In this document: piece after piece, positions 19,380-28,358 of the stretch
Numbering within the stretch: the stretch's first letter is position 1
How the letters are laid out: each line of letters opens with the position of its first letter
Origin: Pantoea sp. At-9b
GTDB taxonomy: Bacteria > Pseudomonadota > Gammaproteobacteria > Enterobacterales > Enterobacteriaceae
Reading direction: 5' to 3'
DNA length: 64,000 bases
NCBI RefSeq assembly: GCF_000175935.2
Contig: NC_014839.1
Coordinates: 1 to 64,000, forward strand
Notes under the pieces: model-generated
What the model was told of the DNA's origin: nothing
Seen by the model: only the letters and a program-made list of their open reading frames with translations
Database searches by the model: none
Position numbers and translations under genes: made by a program

Positions 19380-20285
19380 ATGAAAACTCCCAGCCTTGAT
19401 TCTTCATCAATTCTCACATTGAAGGTATTTGTTATGGTTGCTGATGTCCAAAATTTCTCTATAGCTGCCCGAAAACTTAACCTTTCAGCATCTACTGTGA
19501 CAAGTCACATATCCAATCTTGAAAAAAATATTGGCAGTGCACTATTTAACAGAACCACAAGACAAGTGTCTATAACAGAAATAGGATCCTATTTCTATGA
19601 GAGATGTAAAATTATTTTGGGAGAGGTTGATCAATCTGTCTCATTTTTAATGCCTAAAGATTTTTTCACAGGCAGACTTAGAATATCAGCTACCCCATCA
19701 TTTTCAGCGTCGATTCTCGCAACTGTTATTACCAGATTTGTGAATGAAAACTCTGAAGTAAAAATAGAAGTACATGCTAGTTCCACCCCCCCTAATTTGG
19801 TAAATGAAAGAATAGATATAGCATTCATGGTCAACGAAAAACATAACACAAGTTATTCCAATGTTAATATTGGCAGAGCACCACGTGTCTTTTGCGCATC
19901 AAATGAATATCTGCAGAAACATGGTATACCTAAGAATATTGACGAGTTATATAGTCATAGGTGTCTGCTTAACGTAGTTGGAGGAATAACTGAGCCGTGG
20001 ATAGTAGAGGAGAGAGGAGAAAGGAGAGAGATTCAGTTACATGGACCTCTGAGTTCGGATAATGGGGATGTGCTCAAGGCATCTTGCCAAGGTGGTTTGG
20101 GGATAGGTAATTTCTACCGCTTTCATGTCATCCGAGAACTCGAAAATGGTGTTATGACAGAAATTTTAAGTGATCATCAGCCTGACAAGAATAATGTTTA
20201 TGCACTTACTCCACATAGAGATATAATAACTCCATTGGCATCACATTTTATTGATTCAATGAAAGAATATCTGAAAAATAATTAG
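19380..20285 (+). CDS. LysR-family transcriptional regulator
   Basis: 301 residues. The HTH is FVMVADVQNFSIAARKLNLSASTVTSHISNLEKNIG with NRTTRQVSITEIG after it, the arrangement of the DsdC/AaeR-like LysR branch. The effector domain starts near residue 95 (GRLRISATPSFS). It reads toward the reductase gene at the end of the large leftward operon; the two stops are 33 bp apart and share a strong hairpin. Codon use is markedly AT-rich, like the rest of the catabolic island. Which promoter it controls is not visible. Confidence 0.85.
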   Translation: MKTPSLDSSSILTLKVFVMVADVQNFSIAARKLNLSASTVTSHISNLEKNIGSALFNRTTRQVSITEIGSYFYERCKIILGEVDQSVSFLMPKDFFTGRLRISATPSFSASILATVITRFVNENSEVKIEVHASSTPPNLVNERIDIAFMVNEKHNTSYSNVNIGRAPRVFCASNEYLQKHGIPKNIDELYSHRCLLNVVGGITEPWIVEERGERREIQLHGPLSSDNGDVLKASCQGGLGIGNFYRFHVIRELENGVMTEILSDHQPDKNNVYALTPHRDIITPLASHFIDSMKEYLKNN

Positions 20286-20313
20286 TCACTACTTAATCCC
20301 TTAAGTAGTGACT
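20284..20313. terminator. Convergent bidirectional terminator
   Basis: A perfect 13-bp inverted repeat AGTCACTACTTAA with a 4-base loop, overlapping the last codon of the LysR gene. It ends just before the reductase stop. The minus-strand transcript has a T-rich tract after it (TAATTATTTTT). Confidence 0.8.
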
Positions 20314-20318
20314 GGTAG

Positions 20319-21281
20319 TCAAAAATCGAGCTTAATAAGGGGCGATTTTGAAGACGAGCAACAAATCATGATTTTGTTATTCAAAGCCCTTTCTTTTCCA
20401 GATAAGACCTCATCTTTATGATCTGGCACTCCCTCGAGGACAGTCAACTCGCATGCGCCGCATATGCCCTGCTGGCATGAATAGGGAGGGTCAAAACCAG
20501 CGTTGAGTAGCGCATCAAGAATTGTTTCGTCATGTCGTACCGGGATCCTTTTACCCGAGCGAGCCAACTCAACTTCAAAGCCATCGTGTTCTTCTACGAC
20601 TGCCGGCAGGAAGGATTCTAAATGGACGCATTCCTGATCAAGGTGCTGTGTTGCTTTGATAAAAGCATCAAGCATTCCTCCCGGCCCACAACAGTAAAAA
20701 TGAGTGCCTGGAGTAGATTTATGAACCATAGATTTAATATCTATTATTCCCTCCAATTCATCAATATGCAGATGAATTCGGTCATCATCAAGATCAAATC
20801 GATTAAGAAATGCTCCTGTACTTAAGGAACGTATGCAGTAATAAATTTCCCAACTGTCCTGAGTCTGCATCAATCTTTCTATCATTGAGAAGAAAGGTGT
20901 TATGCCTATTCCTCCGGCCAGGAAAACTGTATGTGTGGCACCTTCAGTCAGTGGAAAGAAATTTCGAGGAGGTGTTATCTCAATTATGTCTCCAACACGC
21001 AAACGCTCGTGTATGTATCGAGAACCGCCTCTCCCTCCATCAACATGCAGAACTCCTAATTCATAACCTGTACAATCTTCAGACAACCGAATTATTGAAT
21101 ATGCACGGCGCAAGCCTTGCGCTAAGTGCAGTTCAATGTGAGAACCAGGCGTAAAATCTCCTACGGCCGAACCATCTACCGTAGAAAGACGGAAAGAACG
21201 AATCTTTTCATTCTCCCACACAAATGAAACGACTCGCATTGGGACGGTAGTGATTTCAATTCCTTCAAATGCATTATCCAT
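20319..21281 (-). CDS. Phthalate-dioxygenase-reductase-type FMN/2Fe-2S reductase
   Basis: 320 residues in the order FNR-like flavin domain, NAD-binding domain, plant-type ferredoxin. Seen: RAYSIIRLSED (flavin contact), FLAGGIGITPFFSM (nucleotide binding), YCCGPGGM, and the C-terminal 2Fe-2S loop CQQGICGACELTV with the fourth cysteine about 30 residues later (MICCSS). This matches the electron-supplying partners of two-component Rieske oxygenases such as VanB, HpxE and phthalate dioxygenase reductase. The ATG at 21281 has AGGAGA 7 bases upstream. It is the last gene of the operon, 27 bp after a Rieske subunit, and is the only reductase for two oxygenases. Confidence 0.9.
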   Translation of the reverse strand: MDNAFEGIEITTVPMRVVSFVWENEKIRSFRLSTVDGSAVGDFTPGSHIELHLAQGLRRAYSIIRLSEDCTGYELGVLHVDGGRGGSRYIHERLRVGDIIEITPPRNFFPLTEGATHTVFLAGGIGITPFFSMIERLMQTQDSWEIYYCIRSLSTGAFLNRFDLDDDRIHLHIDELEGIIDIKSMVHKSTPGTHFYCCGPGGMLDAFIKATQHLDQECVHLESFLPAVVEEHDGFEVELARSGKRIPVRHDETILDALLNAGFDPPYSCQQGICGACELTVLEGVPDHKDEVLSGKERALNNKIMICCSSSKSPLIKLDF

Positions 21282-21307
21282 CAACGTTCTCCTGGAATAA
21301 TGTGTCG

Positions 21308-22363
21308 TTAAATCCAGTCGTTATCAATGGTGCCATAGGTGACGCCCATGTCCTTAAGCCACTTACGGTACTGAACACTCAACTTGTCTACCCGATGATG
21401 CATTTCAGCACGTAGGTCAACTGGTATACGTTCTGGCCTCTGAGTTTCTACAATTTCAATATCTTGCTCGAATATAAGTTCCTGACGAGCTCTGATCTGC
21501 TCATCCGAAAGCTCATTACCAAAGTTCATGGCCATTCCAACTCGCGCAATACAGTGTGTTTCATCAACAGGTTGTGCTGTGAAGAAGAGCCAGTAATCGT
21601 CTTCATGCTCTGAGACATTACCTTCAGGATCCACGACACGTATCTGCTTACGTAATGTTGCAACCAGTGGACGCAGACAAGAAAACGAGTAACTTGACTG
21701 CACAGGAACGCGACGCGGATCCCCTTGGGGCTGGAATACAGTCACAGGAGTGGTATAAAGGCTCCCGTTTTCTTCAAAGACCTGATAATCACCAATCGGG
21801 TCCGGTTCGGATTCGACACCATTCAGACCTCCATGTACAAATGGGAAGTGGGTAACATCACAAAAATTCTCCAATGCACGGTAGCCATTTGCATTAAAGT
21901 CATGTGGCCCGGTCAGAATATTACGGTAGCCTTCAGCACCCCACTCAGGGAATGAAGGCAGCTCCTGCTGAGGCTCACCGATTGACGCCCAAATAAACCC
22001 ATATTTTTCTTGGAGCTTATGTTCAAACGCTTTAACACGGGGAGGGACTGGCTGATCCGGAGTAGAGGGGATCAATGTACATTTACTTGTACCATCATAG
22101 CGCCACCCATGATAAGGGCAGACAACCTGGTCATCTTTGATATACCCTTTTGATAAGCGAGCCCCGCGGTGCATACATAGATCTTCCCAGATATGGGCTT
22201 CACCGCTCGCCTGGCGCCACATTACCAAATCGCGGCCAAGCAAACGAACTGGAATTAATTTTCCAGCCTCAAGTTCATGCGAAAAACCGACAACATGCCA
22301 GTCATTTAAAATAGCACCATCAATTGAAGAATCTTCTTTGAAAATTAAGTTACCCGGCTTCAC
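21308..22363 (-). CDS. Rieske non-heme iron oxygenase, alpha subunit (1)
   Basis: About 351 residues. The Rieske cluster ligands are in CMHRGA and CPYHGW. The mononuclear iron site is in the segment ENFCDVTHFPFVHGG, giving the Asp bridge and two histidines. The length and lack of a beta subunit fit the monocomponent-alpha group that includes VanA, HpxD (hypoxanthine) and the NdmA/NdmB N-demethylases, so O- or N-demethylation or hydroxylation of a heterocycle is plausible. I prefer the GTG at 22363 because GGAGG lies 5 bases before it; the frame is open to a TTG at 22399. The 247-bp gap upstream (22364-22610) is AT-rich and may hold an internal promoter. Confidence 0.88.
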   Translation of the reverse strand: MKPGNLIFKEDSSIDGAILNDWHVVGFSHELEAGKLIPVRLLGRDLVMWRQASGEAHIWEDLCMHRGARLSKGYIKDDQVVCPYHGWRYDGTSKCTLIPSTPDQPVPPRVKAFEHKLQEKYGFIWASIGEPQQELPSFPEWGAEGYRNILTGPHDFNANGYRALENFCDVTHFPFVHGGLNGVESEPDPIGDYQVFEENGSLYTTPVTVFQPQGDPRRVPVQSSYSFSCLRPLVATLRKQIRVVDPEGNVSEHEDDYWLFFTAQPVDETHCIARVGMAMNFGNELSDEQIRARQELIFEQDIEIVETQRPERIPVDLRAEMHHRVDKLSVQYRKWLKDMGVTYGTIDNDWI

Positions 22364-22610
22364 ACCTACCTCCACAAATTGCTCAAATGAATAACACAAT
22401 TAAATGAATCAATGCTAGATAAAATATAATTGCAAGCCTTAACGCAAACAAATACCTGATAACTATGCCGTCGATAGCCTGCAACTATACCTGGAATTTA
22501 TTTTAATTATGGTTACTCAACCACCTAAAAAATAATGAAAAAAACACCATACTTTAAAATAAAACAAAAACCATGAATAAATTACCATAGGTAAATCGTA
22601 TATTTGTTTA

Positions 22611-23702
22611 TTACATTCTAGGTGGGGTGCCAACCTTTAACGCAAGCCCAGTCGCCCTCATTAATTTACGATAATTAATTGCCACTAAATCAAAATCCAG
22701 ATGAAGTTCATCGGCCAAGTCAAAAGGAACAAATTCGGGCCTTTGACTTTCAACAATCGTTTGGTCTTGATCCAACACTATATCTGTAAATTCTTGAAGA
22801 ACTCTTGGATCCTGATCATGAGCATAGTTTCGTGCGGTTCTTAAAAATGCTCTGCTTTTATCCTTTCCAATAGGTTGGGATACGAATAAGTGGACCATTT
22901 TATCTGCTCCCCCCCAGTCCTGCCGAAGTACAATAGTGTAAGGTAAGTGAAGCTCGTAATATGAGTGCCTCACAGGAAGAACATCTTTCTTTTCACGCCC
23001 CCACACTGATGCTTTACCCGCTTGGGGTGCTTCAGGACGCATAAAATGATAGCGCATTACATGTTCATCAGTTTCGACTTGGTACTTGGGTACAATTACC
23101 CGCTCGGGATCACCAAGTAAGCCCGTATGAACCCATGGGAAATGTCCAAAATCTGTAAAGTTCTCTAGTTGACGAGACGCGTCAGATTGCCAGTCATAGG
23201 GTCCAGTTGAAATAACATGAAATTCTGGCTCATCGAATTCTGGGATATCAGGTATATTCCATAGCGGTGTATCAAGAGCAACCCATACGATGCCATATCG
23301 TTCCTGTGCTTGGTATGCAGTTACCCGGGCTTTATCAGGAATGTGACGGGGATTTTCTCGTTGTGGGATCATGGTACATGCTCCATCTCCACGAAAACGC
23401 CAACCGTGATATGGGCACATAATTTCACCATCTACAACTTTTCCAATAGACAAAGCAGTACCACGGTGTATGCAAAGATCAGCAACTGCTTGGATGCTGT
23501 TCTCTTTATTGCGCCACAATACTATTTGTTCATTAAGCAGTCTTGAGGAATAAGGCTGATCCTGAATTTCTTCTGAATAGGCAACCGGATGCCAACATTT
23601 TCGTAATGCATTAACATCAGGAATTGCTGATGGAGAATACAGAACCGTATCAGGTATACGAAAAACATTATCATTTTCTTTGATGTTGCGCCCTAAACTC
23701 AT
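22611..23702 (-). CDS. Rieske non-heme iron oxygenase, alpha subunit (2)
   Basis: 363 residues from the ATG at 23702, which has GGAGG 5-6 bases upstream (the open frame extends 9 codons further). Rieske ligands are in CIHRGT and CPYHGW. The catalytic iron site is in ENFTDFGHFPWVHTG. It shares fold and motif spacing with the neighbouring oxygenase but the two are clearly diverged, so they probably act on different positions or successive intermediates. The protein must take electrons from a separate reductase, and the only candidate here is the FMN/2Fe-2S protein two genes downstream. A 433-bp gap upstream holds a hexanucleotide repeat. Confidence 0.88.
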   Translation of the reverse strand: MSLGRNIKENDNVFRIPDTVLYSPSAIPDVNALRKCWHPVAYSEEIQDQPYSSRLLNEQIVLWRNKENSIQAVADLCIHRGTALSIGKVVDGEIMCPYHGWRFRGDGACTMIPQRENPRHIPDKARVTAYQAQERYGIVWVALDTPLWNIPDIPEFDEPEFHVISTGPYDWQSDASRQLENFTDFGHFPWVHTGLLGDPERVIVPKYQVETDEHVMRYHFMRPEAPQAGKASVWGREKKDVLPVRHSYYELHLPYTIVLRQDWGGADKMVHLFVSQPIGKDKSRAFLRTARNYAHDQDPRVLQEFTDIVLDQDQTIVESQRPEFVPFDLADELHLDFDLVAINYRKLMRATGLALKVGTPPRM

Positions 23703-24135
23703 ATTGACCTCCAGAATCACATTTAACATGAAAATAAAATTTATAAGTAATTATTGGCTCTAGAAAAAACAACAAACCACTAATTCAAAGCATGAACCAT
23801 AGATATTCACCTTCATTTACATTTACATTTACATTTACTTTACTGAAGTTGGATAAATGATGATTATCGAATTTGTTAAAGCACGCCAAAGCGTTTAGCG
23901 TTCTAAAACATGAACTGATTATAAAATAAATAAGCATTTATCAGACCCCATAAAAGGCATAACACCTTTCTCTAAATTAGAAACTGGAATTACCTTGAGA
24001 ATCCCAATGCCATGGCTATCATACATGATAAAAAATTCACTTCCTGGCCATTAGAATATACAGCTCACAACACCTTAATACAAATATCGGATAACTATAT
24101 GTCATATAGTGAATTGCTATGCGTTAAAGAAGTAG
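23703..24135. other. Intergenic region before Rieske oxygenase 2
   Basis: 433 bp, AT-rich, with no open frame I would call. It holds four tandem copies of ATTTAC at about 23815-23838, around 115 bp upstream of the start codon. It also has a weak 7-bp dyad ACTATAT/ATATAGT at 24094-24110 that could end transcription from the permease gene. It probably contains a promoter for the three oxygenase genes. I looked for a sigma-54 element and an NtrC dyad and found neither. Confidence 0.5.
23815..23838. repeat. Tandem hexanucleotide repeat (ATTTAC)4
   Basis: Four perfect tandem copies of ATTTAC upstream of the second Rieske oxygenase gene. Such short tandem repeats can change copy number by slippage; here it is outside any coding frame. 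Confidence 0.9.
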
Positions 24136-24885
24136 TTATCTTCTCCTCTCAGTTAACCATTGTAAAAAACCGATAAATGAGTCAAATACTAAAGTTAAAA
24201 GAATAACGAGAATAATCCCAGAATAAACCTTTGGGGTATCCATCATGGTTCGATTGTACGATATGTAGTAACCCAGACCAGATGATGAAGTAAGCATTTC
24301 GCCTACAATCACCCCGACAATGGCCAGAGCACCTCCAAGTCTTATGCCTCCAAGAATCGTAGGCAGAGCTGCAGGGACTAAAACATACCATGCAAGAGAA
24401 AGCCGAGATGCTCCCAAGCTCCTACCTGTCAATACATAGGCAGAAGGTATCGAATGTACTCCCGCAGCGACTGACAGAAATGCAGGAAAGAAACCATAAA
24501 ATCCGCCAAATATAATTTTTGACTCAGCACCAACCCCCAGCCATGCTGTTATTATGGGATAGAGAATGACGATTGGAATTGCATAGGCACTTGAAGCCAT
24601 AGGTAAGATAATCGGACGTGCAGTTACACTGATACCAACCAGTAGTCCGGCAACTACACCAGTCAAACATGATATGGAAAGTGCAAGCGCAACTTCACCG
24701 AGTGTTGTTGTAAGGTGGCCACTTAACTCAGCAAAATCCGTATATCCTGCAATAAGCGTAGCGGATAAACTAGGCAGAAAAATAGGAGGTACAAGTCCAG
24801 CACGAGGTAACAACTCCCAAATGCTGGCTAAAATAATTACCAATAATATTTGCACGAAACGTGCCGGAACTTTAAGCACCATCAT
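24136..24885 (-). CDS. ABC transporter permease (SsuC/TauC family)
   Basis: 249 residues with about six membrane segments. The EAA-type cytoplasmic loop lies around GRSLGASRLSLAWYVLVPAALPTILGGIRLGGALA. Family members carry sulfonates, nitrate, taurine, thiamine precursors or heterocyclic compounds. The ATG overlaps the ATPase stop by 4 bp. The operon encodes two permeases of this family, so the channel is probably a heterodimer. Import of the substrate for the catabolic enzymes in the same operon is the natural inference. Confidence 0.88.
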   Translation of the reverse strand: MMVLKVPARFVQILLVIILASIWELLPRAGLVPPIFLPSLSATLIAGYTDFAELSGHLTTTLGEVALALSISCLTGVVAGLLVGISVTARPIILPMASSAYAIPIVILYPIITAWLGVGAESKIIFGGFYGFFPAFLSVAAGVHSIPSAYVLTGRSLGASRLSLAWYVLVPAALPTILGGIRLGGALAIVGVIVGEMLTSSSGLGYYISYNRTMMDTPKVYSGIILVILLTLVFDSFIGFLQWLTERRR

Positions 24886-25658
24886 GATTTCCTGATTTTA
24901 GACCAAATATGATCACGTATTTCATTAAATAATGGCATCGACATGGTTTCAAACGTACGGGGGCGAGGCAGGTCAACCTTAATTTTTTCTACAATTCTTC
25001 CAGGTCTAGCAGCCATCACATAAATCTCATCTGCAAGATAAACCGCCTCGCTGAGACCGTGAGTGACAAACACGATTGTTTTCTTTGTTCTGCTCCAGAT
25101 ACGAAGTAATTCATCACCCATTTCTAAACGGGTCTGTTCATCCAGAGCCGCAAAAGGTTCATCCATCATGAGAACAGGAGGATCTTGAACCAATCCACGT
25201 GCAATGGAAACGCGCTGTCGCATACCACCCGAGAGTTCTCTGGGATAGCGTTTTTCGCTACCAGAGAGACCCACCAGTTCAAGCGCATTACGTGCTTTTT
25301 CAAGGCGCATATGTTTCGCCTCTTTTTTTAACATTAATGGAAACGCTACGTTGTCAATCGCTGTCATCCAAGGAAATAGGTTAGAATCCTGGAAAACAAC
25401 CCCTACTCTGTCCGGGTCAGCCCCATTCAACTCCCGATTATTGCAAATGATGCTTCCACTACTGGGCTCCTGTAATCCAGCCATCGTCATGAGCAATGAG
25501 GATTTCCCACATCCAGAGGGACCTACCAGGACGATAAATTTACCTTGTTCTATCGAAAAAGAGGTGTCCGAAAGCACGTTAACTTTTTCAGTCCCTTTCT
25601 GATAAGAGAGATTTAAACGGTCAATTTCGAAAGCTTTTTTTGCAATAACCTGATTCAT
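24882..25658 (-). CDS. ABC transporter ATPase (SsuB/TauB family)
   Basis: 258 residues. Walker A is GPSGCGKSS (about residues 43-51), the Q-loop VVFQDSNLFPW, the signature LSGGMRQRVSIARGL, Walker B VLMMDEPFAALD, and the switch His in FVTHGLSEAVYLAD. The chain ends with the short C-terminal segment usual in the nitrate/taurine group. It overlaps both flanking permease genes by 4 bp, so the three form one translational unit. It powers uptake through the two permeases. Confidence 0.92.
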   Translation of the reverse strand: MNQVIAKKAFEIDRLNLSYQKGTEKVNVLSDTSFSIEQGKFIVLVGPSGCGKSSLLMTMAGLQEPSSGSIICNNRELNGADPDRVGVVFQDSNLFPWMTAIDNVAFPLMLKKEAKHMRLEKARNALELVGLSGSEKRYPRELSGGMRQRVSIARGLVQDPPVLMMDEPFAALDEQTRLEMGDELLRIWSRTKKTIVFVTHGLSEAVYLADEIYVMAARPGRIVEKIKVDLPRPRTFETMSMPLFNEIRDHIWSKIRKS

Positions 25659-26404
25659 TCATATGCTCCCATTAACCGGCGTTCAAACCATATGAACGCT
25701 TCATTAATGCAAATTGAAAATAATGAAATTAATAAAATACCAGCAAGGAGGTTAGAAATTTGATAAGCCTCACCCCAGTTGTTAAGCAGTGTTCCGACAC
25801 CAGTTCTGGATGCGTACATCTCTGCAAGTATCACTCCAGTTTGTGTGAAAATCATCGTAAGGCGTAACCCTTCTAATATTGTTGGAAGCATGGCCGGAAG
25901 ATAAATGTATCGGCTTATCTGTCCCATACTTGCCCCATATGCTCTAGCAGTAAAAAGATGACTCGGTTGAACGGAAGAAATAGCCGTACCACAATTCATA
26001 ATAACAAGGAAAATGGCAGAAAATACGCCGAACGCAAATCTCTGTCCGAAACCAATACCAAAAACCAGTAAAAAAACAGGCAAAAATATTGATTTAGGAA
26101 TTCCCAAAGGAAACATGACAAATGGCATTAGTACCTTCTTCCAGTAACAGTTTGAGACTATCATTATTCCCACAGGAATGCCTATGACGACTGCTGTTAT
26201 AAACGAAGAAAACACCACTATCATAGTCGAAGCTAAATTAATCTGAACCTCTTCTGTTTGGATCAATTGATAAGCAGTTAACGTAACTTCACTCAGCGGA
26301 GGAAGTAGCTGGGAAGAAACCCAGCCGCTCTGACTCACGAGTTCCCAGATTAATGCCAGAACAACTAGGCACAAAATCCGCACAATGCCATTTCTGTAAG
26401 CCAT
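25655..26404 (-). CDS. ABC transporter permease (SsuC/TauC family), second
   Basis: 249 residues with about six membrane segments. The conserved loop is TARAYGASMGQISRYIYLPAMLPTILEGLRLTMIFTQTGVILAEM. It is only distantly similar to the other permease of the operon. It starts 31 bp after the binding-protein gene and overlaps the ATPase start by 4 bp. Having two non-identical permeases is less usual than the single SsuC/TauC subunit and suggests a heteromeric channel. Confidence 0.86.
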   Translation of the reverse strand: MAYRNGIVRILCLVVLALIWELVSQSGWVSSQLLPPLSEVTLTAYQLIQTEEVQINLASTMIVVFSSFITAVVIGIPVGIMIVSNCYWKKVLMPFVMFPLGIPKSIFLPVFLLVFGIGFGQRFAFGVFSAIFLVIMNCGTAISSVQPSHLFTARAYGASMGQISRYIYLPAMLPTILEGLRLTMIFTQTGVILAEMYASRTGVGTLLNNWGEAYQISNLLAGILLISLFSICINEAFIWFERRLMGAYE

Positions 26405-26435
26405 ACCAGATTTTCCATACCTTTAATTTAATTTT

Positions 26436-27389
26436 TTACTTAATCTGAAATGATGATGTATAGATACTTTCAACTGGCGCAACGCTATTCATTCCCCCTT
26501 TTTTCGCCATATCTAACCAACGCGTCATCTTTTCAATATCGATAGAGCCATCAGTGATCAAAGGTTTATAAATTTCATCAAACTCCTGCTTGGCGACCTC
26601 TTGGGAAACGCCATCATTACTTGCAATGATGCTCACGGCATTTTTGTCTGACTGAAACTCTTTAACTGATTTATAGATTGCGTTGATGGTGCTTTGTAAC
26701 TCCTTTGAGTTATTACTTATGTAACTATCTGGACTTACCCACAAATCTCCAAGTACAGGTGGTAGCATTTTACTGAAATCGATAATCGGTCGCACTTTAC
26801 CCGAAGAAATCATTTGATAGCTAATCGGTGCATAAAATAAAGCAGCGTCAACATTGCCACTTTCCAAATTTGGAACAAGTCCAGCCCCACCTAAGGGAAC
26901 TCGAGTAAATTTAATATGGTTATTCTCTCCCACCCATCTGCTCAGAATATCTGAACTTGATCCAGCTGATGTAATACCTACTTTTTTACCCTGTAAATCA
27001 GACACACTTTTAATCGTGGAATCTTTAGGTACAACAAGGAACCAACCGGCAATACCGGAACCCCCTCCACCTACCATCTTACTGTCTATCCCTTTATCAC
27101 GCCCCGTAGCGGTGCTTGCAGGTCCACCCATAATGATATCTGCGGCACCTGCAGCCATTGCCTGAAATGCATCGCCACCGCTGCGATAAACAGTAACTTC
27201 AGGATCGATTCCAGCATCAGAAAAAATTTTATTATCTATACCATAATTAACAATCACGGTAGGCCAATAAGTCTTAGTAATTACCCCCACCCGGACTTTT
27301 TCGGCAGCCGTCGTCACATTTGAATAAAATGACAGTAAAATTGCGGCGAAGGAAAAACGTAAGGCAGGTTTCAGCTTTACTTTTAACAT
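26436..27389 (-). CDS. Periplasmic substrate-binding protein (SsuA/TauA/NMT1-like)
   Basis: 317 residues. A signal peptide (hydrophobic core about 10-24, likely cleavage after TTAA near residue 29) precedes a two-lobed binding domain. It opens VRVGVITKTYWPTVIVNYGIDNKIFSDAG, the nitrate/sulfonate-binding family start. It also has MAAGAADIIMGGP and LESGNVDAALFYAPI, which line the cleft in this family. It probably captures the compound degraded by the operon's enzymes. A 125-bp gap to the preceding gene could contain a weak promoter, but none stands out. Confidence 0.88.
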   Translation of the reverse strand: MLKVKLKPALRFSFAAILLSFYSNVTTAAEKVRVGVITKTYWPTVIVNYGIDNKIFSDAGIDPEVTVYRSGGDAFQAMAAGAADIIMGGPASTATGRDKGIDSKMVGGGGSGIAGWFLVVPKDSTIKSVSDLQGKKVGITSAGSSSDILSRWVGENNHIKFTRVPLGGAGLVPNLESGNVDAALFYAPISYQMISSGKVRPIIDFSKMLPPVLGDLWVSPDSYISNNSKELQSTINAIYKSVKEFQSDKNAVSIIASNDGVSQEVAKQEFDEIYKPLITDGSIDIEKMTRWLDMAKKGGMNSVAPVESIYTSSFQIK

Positions 27390-27514
27390 GCGAAATACTC
27401 CAGTTGTGTATGGTCAAAAAAATCAACCCTCTGTGTTTATTAACTCAGAAGGACAAATCAGATGAGATTTATAAACAGATGTATTTCTAAATCAAAAACC
27501 AACCAGATTTAAAA

Positions 27515-28327
27515 TTAATCACCCCCATTCAAAAGCTGCATATATCGCCCAGCACTTTCTGAAATAATTTTTTTACCATTATTGAGAACATCTTGACCTT
27601 CGAATGCACCATATATTTTTTCAAAACAGTATGGCTGAATCCGTTCATTAAGATCTTTCACCTGCCTTATCGGCAGTGGAAGCATATTAGGATAACTCCA
27701 CATGAAAGACACATGATGAGCACCCGGTGTTATCTGTACAATGTCTCCAGCCAGTATGACACCTTTTTTGTCTCCGTCGTCTGACCATAACATGACTGTT
27801 CCACCGGCGAAGTGTCCACCAAGGCAGATGAGTTTACAACCTGGGAACAACTCCATTTCACGACCCTGCCATAAATGAAGCTTACTATCGGGTCTTACAA
27901 TCCACTCCTTATCACTTTCATGAAGGTAAACAGGGCAATCAAATTCCTTAGCCCAGTCCTGCATCGTGGTGTAGTAATGAGGATGAGAGATTGCTATCGC
28001 TTTCAGGCCTCCGAGTGAATGAATAATTTCACGCGTGCTGTTATCGAGAAGCGCTATACAATCCCAAAGAATATTGCCTGCAGGTGTTGTAATTAAAAAT
28101 GCTCGCTGATTAATAGCAAAAGCCGGAACAGTTTGGAGACAGAATAACCCGGGCTCCATCAGACGCCAGGCATTACGATGTCTTTTATTTAGCGAATTTT
28201 GTTCAGTCCAACTCTGGCCACTTGAAGGAACGTATTGGCGTTCATCATCACAAATTTTACATGCTTCTGGCGGATTATCCGAGTCAGGGTACGCCGTTCC
28301 ACATGCATTACACAGATAAGTTGTCAT
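27515..28327 (-). CDS. Metallo-beta-lactamase-fold protein with N-terminal zinc ribbon
   Basis: 270 residues. A CxxC...CxxC knuckle at the N-terminus (CNACGTAYPDSDNPPEACKIC) suggests a zinc- or rubredoxin-like site. The MBL fold follows: SHPHYYTTMQDW gives two histidines but lacks the usual HxHxDH aspartate, GGHFAGGTVML gives a third histidine, and LAGDIVQI gives the bridging aspartate. The expected last histidine is replaced (YGAFEGQ). The metal site is therefore reduced, perhaps mononuclear. Position between the cupins and the transporter argues for a hydrolytic pathway step such as lactone or cyclic-amide opening; this is inference. Confidence 0.78.
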   Translation of the reverse strand: MTTYLCNACGTAYPDSDNPPEACKICDDERQYVPSSGQSWTEQNSLNKRHRNAWRLMEPGLFCLQTVPAFAINQRAFLITTPAGNILWDCIALLDNSTREIIHSLGGLKAIAISHPHYYTTMQDWAKEFDCPVYLHESDKEWIVRPDSKLHLWQGREMELFPGCKLICLGGHFAGGTVMLWSDDGDKKGVILAGDIVQITPGAHHVSFMWSYPNMLPLPIRQVKDLNERIQPYCFEKIYGAFEGQDVLNNGKKIISESAGRYMQLLNGGD

Positions 28328-28358
28328 TTTTTAATTCCAGCCCAATAAGGTCATTGCA

